64,000 nucleotides of DNA from Streptomyces uncialis. GTDB lineage: Bacteria > Actinomycetota > Actinomycetes > Streptomycetales > Streptomycetaceae. The notes under the pieces were generated by a model. The model had not been told where the DNA came from and did no database searches. It saw nothing but the letters and a program-made list of their open reading frames with translations. The stretch's first letter is position 1. Every line of letters starts with the position of its first letter. The stretch covers positions 1,178,001-1,242,000 of the forward strand of contig NZ_LFBV01000002.1 of NCBI RefSeq assembly GCF_001905345.1, given 5' to 3'. Positions 19,226-28,564 of the stretch are shown in pieces. Both the position numbers and the translations under genes were made by a program.

Positions 19226-20509
19226 CTACTTCGGTTCGAGTACCTCGCGGCCGCCGAGGTACGGCCGCAGCATCTCGGGGACCACCACGGACCCGTCGGC
19301 CCGCTGGTGGTTCTCCAGGATGGCCACGATCGTGCGCGGGACGGCGCACAGCGTGCCGTTCAGCGTGGCGAGCGGCCGGAGGACCTTCTTGCCGTCGCCG
19401 GTCTCCCGCATCCGCACGGACAGCCGGCGGGCCTGGAAGCTGTCGCAGTTGGACGCGGACGTCAGCTCGCGGTACTTGCCCTGGGTGGGGATCCACGCCT
19501 CGCAGTCGAACTTGCGCGAGGCGGAGGAACCGAGATCGCCACTGGCCACGTCGATGACCTGGAACGGCAGCTCAAGGGCGGTCAGCCACTGCTTCTCCCA
19601 GTCCAGCAGCCGCTGGTGCTCGGCCTCGGCGTCCTCCGGGGCGATGTATGTGAACATCTCCACCTTGTCGAACTGGTGGACGCGGAAGATGCCCCGGGTG
19701 TCCTTGCCGTAGGTGCCCGCCTCGCGGCGGAAGCAGGGCGAGAAACCGGCGTACCGCAGGGGCAGCTTGTCGGCCTCGATGATCTCGTCCATGTGGTACG
19801 CGGCGAGCGGGACCTCGGAGGTGCCGACCAGGTAGTAGTCGTCCTTCTCCAGGTGGTAGACGTTCTCGGCGGCCTGGCCGAGGAAGCCGGTGCCCTCCAT
19901 GGCGCGCGGGCGGACCAGCGCGGGGGTGAGCATCGGGATGAACCCGGCCTCGGTGGCCTGCGCGATCGCCGCGTTGACCAGGGCCAGCTCCAGCAGGGCG
20001 CCCACACCGGTGAGGTAGTAGAAGCGCGAACCGGAGACCTTGGCGCCGCGTTCGACGTCGATCGCGCCGAGTGCCTCGCCGAGCTCCAGATGGTCCTTGG
20101 GGGTGAAGCCCTCGGCGGCGAAGTCACGGATGGTGCCGTGGGTCTCCAGGACGACGAAGTCCTCCTCGCCGCCCACGGGGACGTCGGGGTGCACGAGGTT
20201 GCCCAGACGCAGGGCGAGCCGCTTCGTCTCCTCCTCGGCCTCGTCCTGGGCGGCGTTCGCCGTCTTCACGGCGGCGGCCAGCTCACCGGCCTTCTTCAGC
20301 AGCTCCTGCTTCTCGTCCCCGGCGGCCTTGGGGATGAGCTTGCCGAGCGCCTTCTGCTCGGAGCGCAGCTCGTCGAAACGGACACCGGACGACCTGCGCC
20401 GCTCATCGGCGGAGAGCACGGCGTCGACGAGGTCGACGTCCTCTCCACGGGCGCGCTGCGAAGCGCGAACACGGTCGGGGTCCTCACGAAGCAGACGAAG
20501 GTCAATCAC
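19226..20509 (-). CDS. serS: seryl-tRNA synthetase
   Basis: 427 residues, the normal length. An N-terminal tRNA-binding coiled coil (about 30-110) precedes the class II core: [17 protein letters not shown] (motif 1/2 region), [21 protein letters not shown] (motif 2), and [20 protein letters not shown] (motif 3, with the ATP-binding Arg). Charges tRNA-Ser with serine. GTG 20509 is chosen because the [11 protein letters not shown] start is conserved and a -10 box lies 6 nt upstream. Confidence 0.97.
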   Translation of the reverse strand: MIDLRLLREDPDRVRASQRARGEDVDLVDAVLSADERRRSSGVRFDELRSEQKALGKLIPKAAGDEKQELLKKAGELAAAVKTANAAQDEAEEETKRLALRLGNLVHPDVPVGGEEDFVVLETHGTIRDFAAEGFTPKDHLELGEALGAIDVERGAKVSGSRFYYLTGVGALLELALVNAAIAQATEAGFIPMLTPALVRPRAMEGTGFLGQAAENVYHLEKDDYYLVGTSEVPLAAYHMDEIIEADKLPLRYAGFSPCFRREAGTYGKDTRGIFRVHQFDKVEMFTYIAPEDAEAEHQRLLDWEKQWLTALELPFQVIDVASGDLGSSASRKFDCEAWIPTQGKYRELTSASNCDSFQARRLSVRMRETGDGKKVLRPLATLNGTLCAVPRTIVAILENHQRADGSVVVPEMLRPYLGGREVLEPK

Positions 20510-20515
20510 CCCTCA

Positions 20516-20521
20516 AGGCTA
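20516..20521 (-). promoter_or_regulatory. -10 element TAGCCT for serS (leaderless)
   Basis: Read on the minus strand, TAGCCT is followed by TGAGGG and then the GTG start of serS, so the transcript probably starts at the GTG. Confidence 0.5.
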
Positions 20522-20850
20522 CCGGTGCGGGGTTCCACCCCACGACGAGGTTTTGCATTCTGTGAGCAATGTCCTAATTGCCGGAATGAGGGAATGCCGA
20601 GGGAATGGGGAATGCGCGCGATGCGCCTGAAATCGTGCCCGGTGGGCCTGGTGCGCGTTGACCGATGGTGAACGGCGATGCGCGAAGAGGTGGCGGCTCC
20701 GGGGCCGACGGGCCGGACCGCCGGGTCGGATGATCACCCGTCGCCGTCCATAAAACGTGCCTATTCCTTCGAACCGGGGGGTGCGGAAGGCGTCACCTTG
20801 ACGCGATTCTCCTTGCGGGAGCGGGGACTTGGCGTGCCGGTCAAGGCCGG

Positions 20851-21161
20851 TTGTCCACAGGTTGGCGCTTCGGGGGAAAGTTATCCACAGGCTGTGTGGA
20901 AACTCTGTGGACGCCGGAGTCGGTCGCTCCGAAAGCAACTCGGGGGGTGAGGGATTCCCGGATCAAACCATCACCACACGCACTTTCGAGTGGAATTGGT
21001 TCGCTCCAAAGAGTTGATCAAGAGAAAAAGGTGGACGAGGGGTGACGTGGCCGACTGTGGACGGACTTGGGGCCACTGAACCGATTTGTCGACCATGTCG
21101 GAAGAAGTTGTCGACTTGTCCCCAGGTCGAGACGGGTGCCTGTGGATAACTCTGTGGACAG
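20851..21161. promoter_or_regulatory. cluster of seven DnaA boxes between serS and pheA
   Basis: Plus-strand boxes TTGTCCACA (20851) and TTATCCACA (20881). Minus-strand boxes, written as they read on that strand: GTTTCCACA (20895-20903), GCGTCCACA (20906-20914), CCGTCCACA (21056-21064), TTATCCACA (21141-21149) and CTGTCCACA (21153-21161). Three match TTRTCCACA exactly and the others keep the CCACA core. They fall in two groups, four boxes in 64 bp and three in 106 bp. The whole 719-bp gap (20510-21228) is gene-free and relatively A+T-rich. From memory, S. coelicolor has a strong DnaA-titration cluster called D78 in this part of the chromosome. Confidence 0.75.
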
Positions 21162-21228
21162 GGACGGCCGGGCGGGAACCCGCAGGTGATCGGTAGGTAG
21201 GAGCAGCCGATCATCTGTTGATCGCTGG

Positions 21229-22164
21229 CTAGAAACGACCGTCGAGACAGCGGGTCAGCCAGTCCGAGGCATCCGTGAAGGCCCGGTCCGAGGTCCCGGC
21301 CCGCACCGGCCCCACCTCGTCCGGCGACACCCCGGCCCGCGGATACGAACCCAGGAACCGCACCTGCGGACTGATCCGCTTCAGCCCCATCAGGGCCTCA
21401 CCCACCCGGCGGTCGGTGATGTGACCCTCGGCGTCCGCCGAGAAGCAGTAGTTGCCGATGCCCTGCCCGGTGGGCCGGGACTCGATCCGCATCAGGTTGA
21501 CGCCCCGTACCGCGAACTCCTGGAGCAGTTCGAGCAGCGCGCCCGGATGGTCGTCGTCGAGCCAGATCACGACGGAGGTCTTGTCGGCGCCCGTCCGCGC
21601 GGCGGGCCGCCCCGGCCGGCCGACCAGCACGAACCGGGTCTCGGCGTTCGCCGCGTCATGGATGTCCGTGACCAGCGGGTGCAGTCCGTAGGTCGCCGCG
21701 GCGAACACCCCGGCGAACGCCGCGTCGTAACGGCCCTCCTGCACCAGCCGGGCCCCGTCCGCGTTGGACGCCGACGACTCCCACACCGCGTCCGGCAGAT
21801 GCGCGGCCAGCCAGTTGCGCACCTGGGGCTGGGCCACCGGATGCCCGGTCACCGTCTTCACCCCGGACAGCTCCGTACCCGGCCTGACCAGCAGCGCGAA
21901 GGCGATCGGGAGCAGCACCTCGCGGTAGATCATCAACGGCTCGCCCTTGGCCAGCTCGTCCAGGGTCGCGGTGACCCCGCCCTCGACCGAATTCTCGATC
22001 GGGACCAGTGCGCCCGCCGCCTCCCCGGCGCGGACCGCGTCCAGCGCGGCGGGTACCGACACCATCGGCACCAGCTCGCGCGTGGCGGCTTCCGGAAGCG
22101 TACGGAGGGCGGCCTCGGTGAAGGTTCCCTCGGGGCCGAGATACGTGTAGCGCGTGGCCGACAT
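21229..22164 (-). CDS. pheA: prephenate dehydratase
   Basis: 311 residues. Catalytic domain: YLGPEGTFTEAAL at the start, PIENSVEGGVTATLDEL, and the conserved SSASNADGARLVQEG. ACT regulatory domain: ALLELLQEFAVRGVNLMRIESRPTG, the phenylalanine-binding region. Converts prephenate to phenylpyruvate in phenylalanine synthesis, normally inhibited by Phe. ATG 22164 has a -10 box 6 nt upstream. A single-domain enzyme, not fused to chorismate mutase. Confidence 0.95.
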   Translation of the reverse strand: MSATRYTYLGPEGTFTEAALRTLPEAATRELVPMVSVPAALDAVRAGEAAGALVPIENSVEGGVTATLDELAKGEPLMIYREVLLPIAFALLVRPGTELSGVKTVTGHPVAQPQVRNWLAAHLPDAVWESSASNADGARLVQEGRYDAAFAGVFAAATYGLHPLVTDIHDAANAETRFVLVGRPGRPAARTGADKTSVVIWLDDDHPGALLELLQEFAVRGVNLMRIESRPTGQGIGNYCFSADAEGHITDRRVGEALMGLKRISPQVRFLGSYPRAGVSPDEVGPVRAGTSDRAFTDASDWLTRCLDGRF

Positions 22165-22170
22165 ACGGTC

Positions 22171-22176
22171 ACCCTA
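22171..22176 (-). promoter_or_regulatory. -10 element TAGGGT for pheA (leaderless)
   Basis: On the minus strand TAGGGT-GACCGT-ATG: a 6-nt gap to the start and no ribosome-binding site. Confidence 0.55.
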
Positions 22177-22214
22177 GTGGGCCCGGGCACCCCTCCCCGA
22201 ACCCGTCGGGCGCC

Positions 22215-22352
22215 CGCTCAGCCCTCCGCCCGTCCAGCAGGGCCGGCCCAGCTACCGCCCCGCTCAGCCCTCCGTCCGTCCAGCAGGGCCTGCCCAGGTA
22301 CCGCCCCGCTCAGCCCTCCAGCAGGGCCTGCCCCACGTACCCGCCCCGCTCC
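22215..22352. repeat. 46-bp tandem repeat covering the end of efeB
   Basis: Three imperfect copies start at 22215, 22261 and 22307. The third contains the efeB stop codon and last codons, so the gene's 3' end has been duplicated downstream. The efeB copy lacks about 8 bp compared with the other two. Confidence 0.65.
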
Positions 22353-23704
22353 GCGCCCCCGGGCACCGCGAACAGCCCGCTGGCCTCGTGCCGGACGAAC
22401 GGGGACAGCGCGTCCCCCCGGTCCAGCTTGCGCTGCACCGGGACGAAGCCGCGTACCGGATCGGCCTGCCAGCAGATGAACAGCAGCCCCGCGTCCGGCG
22501 CCCCCTTCCCGTCGGAACCGTCGTGGTACGAGAACGGGCGCCGCAGCATCGCCGCGCCCCCGTTCTGGTCCGGGCGGCTGATCCGGGCGTGCGCGTCGAT
22601 CGGGATCACCAGCGTGCCGTCCGGGCCCAGCTTCTCCAGGTCCGGCTCGGTCGTCTCACCGCCCCCGGTCAGCGGGGAGCCGTCGGACCGGTGACGTCCC
22701 ATCACCGCTTCCTGCTCCGTGACCGACAGCTTCTCCCAGGGATCCAGCAGCATCCTGATCCGGCGGACCACCGCGTACGAGCCGCCCGCCATCCAGCGCG
22801 GCGAACCGCCGCCGGGTACCTCTGCCGTACCGGTGCCGCTCGGCTCGTCCGGGACGAAGATCCGCTGCTGGAAGTCCGGGTCAGACGGCTTCGGGTTGCG
22901 GGTGCCGTCCACCTGGCCCATCAGATTGCGCGCGGTCATCGGCCGCGCGGTCGCTCCCGGGGAGCGGTTGAAGCCGGTCATCTCCCAGCGCGGCCGTGCC
23001 GCGCTTCCCGCTTCCTTCTGGAGCGCGCGCAGCGCGTGGAAGGCGACGAGCCCGTCGTTCGCGCCGATCTGCACCCACAGATCACCGTCGCTGCGGGCCT
23101 TGTCGAGCCGGTCGGACGAGAAGTCCGGCAGCGGATCGAGGGCCACCGGGCGCTGCTTCTCCAGTCCGGTCCGGGCGAAGAAGCTGTGCCCGAGCCCGAA
23201 CGTCACCGTCAGCGCCGACGGACCGGCGTCCAGGGCGACCCCGGTGTCCGAAGCCGACGACTCACCGGCCATCAGCCGCTCGGCCGTCGCCGACCAGCGC
23301 CGCAGCAGCGCGGCCGCCTCCTTGCGTCCGGCGCCGGGTGCCAGATCGAAGGCCATCAGATGGCCCCGGGACTGCATCGGGTCGAGGATGCCGGGCTGAT
23401 GTTTCCCGTGAAACACGGCCGTCTCCGCGCCGACCGAGGTCAGCGGGGCGGTGTCCGGGTCGCCGGAGCCCGCCGCCGCGTATCCGGCCGCCGTGCCGAC
23501 CGCGCCCAGCGCGAGCCCGGTGGCACCGGCCGTACCGAGCAGCCGCCGCCGGGTGACCCCGGGCTGTGACGCCGGACCGGCCGGGTCACCCGTCCCGCCG
23601 GAGCGGGACGCGCCGGGTCGGGGCACGCCGGGGGAGGCGCCGGGGGCCGTCGGGGGACGCGGGTCCTTCGGCTGCTGGGATGTGGTCCGGGCAGGTTCCG
23701 CCAT
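22310..23704 (-). CDS. efeB: Dyp-type heme peroxidase, EfeB-like, Tat-exported
   Basis: 464 residues. A Tat signal (TRRRLLGTAGATGLALGAVG, about residues 51-70) follows a Pro-rich cytoplasmic leader. The Dyp signature is present as NLMGQVDGTRNPKPSD (GxxDG with the catalytic Asp), with the downstream Arg/His heme region MGRHRSDGSPL. It would use H2O2 on unknown substrates outside the membrane, or take part in heme iron handling as EfeB does. It begins 6 bp after the CopC-CopD gene, so it is the last gene of the copper operon. There is no EfeU/EfeO here, so EfeB naming is by family only. Confidence 0.85.
   Translation of the reverse strand: MAEPARTTSQQPKDPRPPTAPGASPGVPRPGASRSGGTGDPAGPASQPGVTRRRLLGTAGATGLALGAVGTAAGYAAAGSGDPDTAPLTSVGAETAVFHGKHQPGILDPMQSRGHLMAFDLAPGAGRKEAAALLRRWSATAERLMAGESSASDTGVALDAGPSALTVTFGLGHSFFARTGLEKQRPVALDPLPDFSSDRLDKARSDGDLWVQIGANDGLVAFHALRALQKEAGSAARPRWEMTGFNRSPGATARPMTARNLMGQVDGTRNPKPSDPDFQQRIFVPDEPSGTGTAEVPGGGSPRWMAGGSYAVVRRIRMLLDPWEKLSVTEQEAVMGRHRSDGSPLTGGGETTEPDLEKLGPDGTLVIPIDAHARISRPDQNGGAAMLRRPFSYHDGSDGKGAPDAGLLFICWQADPVRGFVPVQRKLDRGDALSPFVRHEASGLFAVPGGAERGGYVGQALLEG
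23401..23414. promoter_or_regulatory. parS-like site inside efeB, one mismatch
   Basis: GTTTCCCGTGAAAC differs from the Streptomyces parS GTTTCACGTGAAAC at one central base. Streptomyces parS sites cluster around oriC and some lie within genes. Confidence 0.45.
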
Positions 23705-23710
23705 GGTGGT

Positions 23711-25915
23711 TCAGCCGATCCTCGTGGTCTTCTTCACGGTGACCTGGTCGATGTCGGAGGTACGGACGGTCACCGCGATCTCCCAGTCCCCCGCCATCGG
23801 GAGCTGTACCCCGGCGGCGGTCCAGTGCGCGGTGGCGACGCGGTCCGGGGTGACGGGCAGCGGGCCGATGTCCTTCGACTTCAGGGTGAAGGCGACCTGC
23901 ACCTCGGGGACGTCGAAGCCGCTGCCGTTGGGCCGCTCGACGTACAGATGCAGGGCGTTGTTGCCCGTACGGCCGGGCTCCAGATCGACGGTCGCGACCC
24001 CCTTGCCGTCCTGGCCGCCGGTGTCGAACGGCAGCCGCACACTGAGCGGCCCGGCCGGAGCGCCCGCGGTACGGGCGGCCCGCTCGGCGGACTCCTGGGT
24101 CCGGGCGGGCTCCGTCGCGGTCAGCAGCGTGGTCACCCCGAGCAGTACCACCGCGACGGCCACCTCGGCGAACACCGAGCGGCGCAGTCCTGAGCGCAGG
24201 GGGTCGGCGTCCCGGGCCCGCTTGACGCGGGCGGTCGCGACGGCGGTCCGCTGCCGGGCGAGCTGCGCGGCCCGCGCGGTGTCCGGTTCCGGCGCGGTGC
24301 CGACGGCGCTGTCGGTCCCGTCAGGGCTGTCAGGGCTGTCGGTGCCGTCGGCGGTGGAACCGGCCCGTGTGCCGCTTCCGCGGCCGTCCGGCGTCCGGCT
24401 CCCGTCCTGGTCCGCCCCGGGATCGGCCGAGGGGTCCGTCGACAGATCCGTGGAGAGGTCCGTCGAGAGGTCCGTCGAGAGGTCCGTCGGGCGCTGCGTC
24501 AGCCGGGCGACCCAGCGGCGGGAGAACCACGCGATGCCGATCACGACGGCGATCAGCGCGATCTTGGTCATCAGCAGCCGCCCGTAGTCGGTGCCGGTCA
24601 GGCCCGACCAGGAGCCGACCTGCCGCCACGACTGGTACAGCCCCGTCACCGCGAGGACGACCACACAGCCGAAGGCGATCCGGGAGAACCGCTCGACGGC
24701 CGCCGTCTCCAGGGACGGCGCCCGGTACAGGGCGATCAGCAGGGTGGTGAGCCCGCCGATCCAGGTGGCGACGGTCAGCAGATGCACCACGTCCAGGGGC
24801 ATCGCCAGGCCGGTCTGGATACCGGTCGAGGCGTGCTCGGACAGGGCCCAGGTCGCGGCGATCCCGGCGGCGACGACGAATCCGCCGACCCTCAGCCCGA
24901 AGGCCAGATCCCGCTGGGACACACCCGGGTCCGCGCCCTCCGTAGCGACGGCACCCGTAGCGACCGCACCCGTACCGGTCGCCTCCGTACCGGTCGCCTT
25001 CGCACCGACCGCTCCCGTACCGACCGGCTTCGTACCGGTCCGCTTCGTACCGCCGGAAGCAGGCTTGGACAGCTCTGGTCCGGACGTGGCGGGGTCGGAC
25101 CCGGACGGCTCGGTGCCGGAGGCGTCCCGTTCCGCGACCGCGCGTGCGTACGCACCGAACAGCACCGCGATGAACAGCGCGGCGGCGGCGAGCAGCAGCA
25201 GGCGGGAGATCAGCGCCGCCCCGGTCCTGGTCTGGAGGACCCCGCCGAGCAGTCCGAGGTCGAAGATGTCGGCGAGCTTCCCGGAGCCGGTGTAGGGGCC
25301 CCGTATCAGCAGCAGCGACAGGGTCGCCGCGGTCAGCGCGAGCCACCCGGAGACCACGACCCGCTGGACGGCCCGGACCCCGGCGCCCCGCGGCCAGCAG
25401 ACCAGGACGAACGCGGCGCCGCCCACGACCAGCACGAAGCCCGCGTAGGACACATAGCGACCGAGGTCGTACAGGGCCCCGACGGCTCCGCCGCTGTCCT
25501 GGTCCTGGACGGACACGGTGGTCTCGGAGGGGGCGCCCACGGAGAAGGTGAACGCGCCGGACACGGGGTGGCTGTCGGCCGACACCACCTGGTAGGTGAC
25601 GGTGAAGGTGCCGTCGGGCAGCTCGGGCTTCAGCGCGACGGAGTATCCGGCCTCGCCCTGTTCGCTGGTCGGTCCGGTGTCGACCCGCTCGCCCTTCGGG
25701 TCCAGCACCCGCAGGGAGTTGTCGGCCAGGGCCACCTTCTCGGAGAAGGTGATCGAGACCTGTTCGGGCGCCGTGTCGACCACCGATCCCCGTTCCGGGA
25801 CGCTACCGGTCAGCGCGGCGTGCGCGGACGCGGGCGGGGCACCGGTGAGCACGGCACCGGTGGCGAGCAGGAACAGCAGGAGCAGGCTCCGGAAACGGGG
25901 AACGACGGTCAGCAT
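23711..25915 (-). CDS. CopC-CopD fusion, copper resistance/uptake membrane protein
   Basis: 734 residues. Signal peptide, then a CopC domain beginning AHAALTGSVPERG, where the N-terminal His is a copper ligand, with SADSHPVSGAF carrying a second His. A CopD membrane domain of about eight helices follows, and then a soluble C-terminal domain (about 600-734). Two low-complexity insertions interrupt the membrane part: TGT/GAV repeats (about residues 270-325) and repeated DLST units (about 480-500). CopC binds periplasmic copper and CopD moves it across the membrane. Second-to-last gene of the minus-strand operon with YcnI, SCO1 and PCuAC. Confidence 0.85.
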   Translation of the reverse strand: MLTVVPRFRSLLLLFLLATGAVLTGAPPASAHAALTGSVPERGSVVDTAPEQVSITFSEKVALADNSLRVLDPKGERVDTGPTSEQGEAGYSVALKPELPDGTFTVTYQVVSADSHPVSGAFTFSVGAPSETTVSVQDQDSGGAVGALYDLGRYVSYAGFVLVVGGAAFVLVCWPRGAGVRAVQRVVVSGWLALTAATLSLLLIRGPYTGSGKLADIFDLGLLGGVLQTRTGAALISRLLLLAAAALFIAVLFGAYARAVAERDASGTEPSGSDPATSGPELSKPASGGTKRTGTKPVGTGAVGAKATGTEATGTGAVATGAVATEGADPGVSQRDLAFGLRVGGFVVAAGIAATWALSEHASTGIQTGLAMPLDVVHLLTVATWIGGLTTLLIALYRAPSLETAAVERFSRIAFGCVVVLAVTGLYQSWRQVGSWSGLTGTDYGRLLMTKIALIAVVIGIAWFSRRWVARLTQRPTDLSTDLSTDLSTDLSTDPSADPGADQDGSRTPDGRGSGTRAGSTADGTDSPDSPDGTDSAVGTAPEPDTARAAQLARQRTAVATARVKRARDADPLRSGLRRSVFAEVAVAVVLLGVTTLLTATEPARTQESAERAARTAGAPAGPLSVRLPFDTGGQDGKGVATVDLEPGRTGNNALHLYVERPNGSGFDVPEVQVAFTLKSKDIGPLPVTPDRVATAHWTAAGVQLPMAGDWEIAVTVRTSDIDQVTVKKTTRIG

Positions 25916-25929
25916 CGGCGGGCCTTCCC

Positions 25930-26466
25930 TCAGTGATGGTCCGCCGGAGCGGACGGCTGGGACGGGGATGCGTGCGATGACGGCGCGTGCGACGAAGTCG
26001 ACGACTTGTCGTTCGCCGGGTTGTACGTGGCCTCGCGGACCGGCACCTCGACGGTGCGGACCCCGGACTTCTCGAAGCGCAGCTCCAGCGTCACCGTGTC
26101 GCCCTGTACGGGCTTGCGGGTGAGGTCCTCGAACATGAGGTGGTTGCCGCCGCGCGCGAAGTCGAGGGTGCCGTCGGCGGGCACCGGGAAGGACTTCTCC
26201 TCCCGCATCCGGCCGCCCTCGGTGGAGTGCAGGGTGACCGTCCCCGCCAGCTCGCTGGTGGCGGACACGAGGGTGTCGGCGCCGCCGGAGTTGGTGACGA
26301 CGAAGTACCCGGCCGCCAGGTCGGCGGTGGGCGGCGCGGGGATGTACGCGCCGCCGACGGTCAGTTCGGGTTCGCCCCCGGACGCGGACGCCCCGCCGCC
26401 GCAGCCGGTGAGCAGCAGTCCGGCGGTGGCCGCCGCGGCCAGCGAGGTCAGGGCGCCGCGCCTCAC
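25930..26466 (-). CDS. PCu(A)C-family copper chaperone lipoprotein
   Basis: 178 residues from GTG 26466, which overlaps the SCO1 stop by 4 bp (GTGA) with GGAGA upstream. Lipobox LLLTGC. The PCuAC core shows VTLHSTEGGRMRE (the H...M copper motif) and LMFEDLTRKPVQGD; the usual H(M)x10Mx21HxM pattern is recognisable, ending in NHLMFEDL. A His/Ser tail follows. It delivers Cu(I) to cytochrome c oxidase with SCO1. Confidence 0.88.
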   Translation of the reverse strand: MRRGALTSLAAAATAGLLLTGCGGGASASGGEPELTVGGAYIPAPPTADLAAGYFVVTNSGGADTLVSATSELAGTVTLHSTEGGRMREEKSFPVPADGTLDFARGGNHLMFEDLTRKPVQGDTVTLELRFEKSGVRTVEVPVREATYNPANDKSSTSSHAPSSHASPSQPSAPADHH

Positions 26467-27119
26467 GGCTTCTCCCCGGTGAGCAGCTTGGGCAGGTCCT
26501 TGGCGTAGTCGTCGATGGTCGCGGTGTCGCCGTTGTAGAGGACGTAGCCGTCGTCGGTCTTCGGGGAGAACGCGACGACCTGCTTGCCGTGCATCGACTC
26601 CATCTTGCCCTTGGCGTTCTTCTTGGGCGGGTCGATGGCGATGCCGAGCTGCCGGGCCCCGGCCTGGATGGTCGCGAAGTCGCCGGTCAGCCCGATGAAC
26701 TCGGGGTCCTGCGCGCCCAGCCACTTGCCGAGCGAGGCGGGGGTGTCCCGCTTCGGGTCGGTGGTCACGAGGACGACCTGGAGCTTGTCCTGGTCCTCCT
26801 TCGGGAGCTGCTTCTTGGCCTGGGCGAGGTTGCCCATGGTGAGCGGACAGACGTCGGGGCAGTTGGTGTAGCCGAAGTAGAGGAGTGTCGGCTTGCCCTT
26901 GGTCTCGGCCCGCAGGTCGAACTTCTTGCCCTTGGTGTCGGTCAGGACGAGGTCGGGCTTGGTGAAGGGGGAGTCGAGGGGCGTGGCGGCCTTGGCGTCC
27001 GGCTCGGCGGTGACCTCAAGGATGTTGTCCGCGGCACTGTCGCCACCGTTGCCGCACGCGGTGAGGGTGAGGGCGGCGGCGGTGAGCAGGGCGGAGGCGA
27101 GGAGGGTCTTCTTGCGCAT
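26463..27119 (-). CDS. SCO1/SenC copper-delivery lipoprotein
   Basis: 218 residues with lipobox LTLTAC, a thioredoxin fold and the copper-binding CxxxC in GYTNCPDVCPLTMG; the distal His is probably that in SMHGKQVV. Family members load the CuA site of cytochrome c oxidase. GGAGA sits 9 nt before ATG 27119. Coupled to the PCuAC gene. Confidence 0.92.
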   Translation of the reverse strand: MRKKTLLASALLTAAALTLTACGNGGDSAADNILEVTAEPDAKAATPLDSPFTKPDLVLTDTKGKKFDLRAETKGKPTLLYFGYTNCPDVCPLTMGNLAQAKKQLPKEDQDKLQVVLVTTDPKRDTPASLGKWLGAQDPEFIGLTGDFATIQAGARQLGIAIDPPKKNAKGKMESMHGKQVVAFSPKTDDGYVLYNGDTATIDDYAKDLPKLLTGEKP

Positions 27120-27251
27120 ACTGCATTCTCCAGAGGGACCGTGGACGGCCTCCGGCCGGACCGGGGTGTCCGGCCGGAGGTGCGTCGTGAGCGTCCCGGC
27201 TGTCGGGGCGGGCCGAGACGGTGGAATCGGCCCGGGTGGTACGGCCGGCGG

Positions 27252-28052
27252 TCAGCCGGTGCTGTTCTTGCGGCGGCTCGCGAACACCCCGAAGGCCGCG
27301 CCGAGCAGACCGACGACGATGCCGGTCACGCCGAGGACGCGGGCGGTGGTGTCGCTGTCGTCGGACCCGGCGGCCGAGGAGGACTCGTGCCCGTCGTGTC
27401 CGTCGGCCTTGTCGTCCTTGGCCTCCGCGTCCTTGCTGTCGGCGGTGGCGGTGGCGGTGGCCTTGTCCTCGGCCTTGTCGTCGTCACCCGAGCCGTGGTG
27501 GTCGTCCTCGGCCTCGCTCAGCGCGAGCACGGGCGCGGGGAACTGCGGCTCCTCGCCACCCGCCCCGGGCACCTCGATCCAGCGCACGACCTCCTTGTTG
27601 GAGTACGTCTGGACGGCCTTGAACACCAGCTCGTCGCCCTTCTCGGGGAGCTGGCCCACCGAGACCGGGAACCGCTGGAAGAAGCCGGGCTCGATGCCCT
27701 TGCCGTCGGCGGTCCAGGTGACCTTGGTGACGGCCTCGGTGATCTCGTTGCCGTGGATCTTCAGGGGCTTGTCGAGCTTGCCCTTGGTGACCTCGGCCTT
27801 CCAGCCCGGCACCGGCTGCGGCAGGACGGAGGCGAGCGGCTGGCCGCCGGGGAACGTCACCTCCAGCTTGGTGGTGGAGGCGTCGTCGCGCTCGTTCGGG
27901 ACCTTGAAGCCGATCGTGGCGTAACCGCCCTTGGCCGCCTCGCCCTCGGGCTGCACGGAGACATGCGCGAACGCGGGCGACGACAGGACGACGACCGCGG
28001 ACGCGGTGGCGGCGACGGTGGCGGCGTACAGCGGCACACGGGACTTCTTCAT
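27252..28052 (-). CDS. ycnI: YcnI-like copper-binding protein (DUF1775)
   Basis: 266 residues from ATG 28052 (GGAG 9 nt upstream). Signal peptide ends AFA and is followed by HVSVQPEG, the exposed His that binds copper with a Trp in this family (Trp in PVPGWKAEV or RWIEVPG). A long acidic Asp/His/Lys-rich linker leads to a C-terminal membrane helix (VLGVTGIVVGLLGAAFGVFA) and RRKN. First gene of the copper operon; 132 bp separates it from SCO1. Confidence 0.88.
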   Translation of the reverse strand: MKKSRVPLYAATVAATASAVVVLSSPAFAHVSVQPEGEAAKGGYATIGFKVPNERDDASTTKLEVTFPGGQPLASVLPQPVPGWKAEVTKGKLDKPLKIHGNEITEAVTKVTWTADGKGIEPGFFQRFPVSVGQLPEKGDELVFKAVQTYSNKEVVRWIEVPGAGGEEPQFPAPVLALSEAEDDHHGSGDDDKAEDKATATATADSKDAEAKDDKADGHDGHESSSAAGSDDSDTTARVLGVTGIVVGLLGAAFGVFASRRKNSTG

Positions 28053-28564
28053 GGGAAACACTCCAGTTCCATGGCCGGGCCATGGCGGTTCGGTGGTCAT
28101 GACGGACGACGGGCGCGCCCTCGGGCCCGGACCGCCCCGCACTCCTCCGCGACGACGGCGGCGGTTGCCGCCAGCCGCGCGGCCGGGGACGGGCATCCAG
28201 GAGGACGCCGGCGGGCGCGCACAGGTGCCACCCGGCACCGGAGGACACGACGGACACCGCACGGGCCGGTCAGGGCGCCGGGCGGGCCGGGGGACGATCG
28301 CGGGCGGCACACGACGGCGTACGGACGCATGGCGCTCCCCGGCGGCACGGCGACGGGGCCGTGCCGGTACGGATCCCGGTACAGGGTCCGGCACATGTCC
28401 CGGCGCGAGTCCGGTACGGATGCCGTCCCGCATGCCGCTACGGGCTCCGGCAGGGAATCCGTCACGGATGCCGTCACGGATTCCGGGTGCGGGGGAGGAA
28501 CGTCGGCACACCGGGGTCGCGGCGCCTGGGTCGGCGTCGGTCCGGGGCGAGGTGGGTCAGCGCG
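28053..28564. other. intergenic, no gene seen
   Basis: 512 bp upstream of the copper operon. Near 28360-28490 GGTACGG/ATGCCGTC-type words recur as degenerate direct repeats. A promoter for the operon is expected here but no convincing copper-regulator box could be picked out. Confidence 0.5.

Noticed and set aside
19152..19496. N-terminal extension of the second HAD protein
   Set aside because: It overlaps the conserved C-terminal coding part of serS in another frame.
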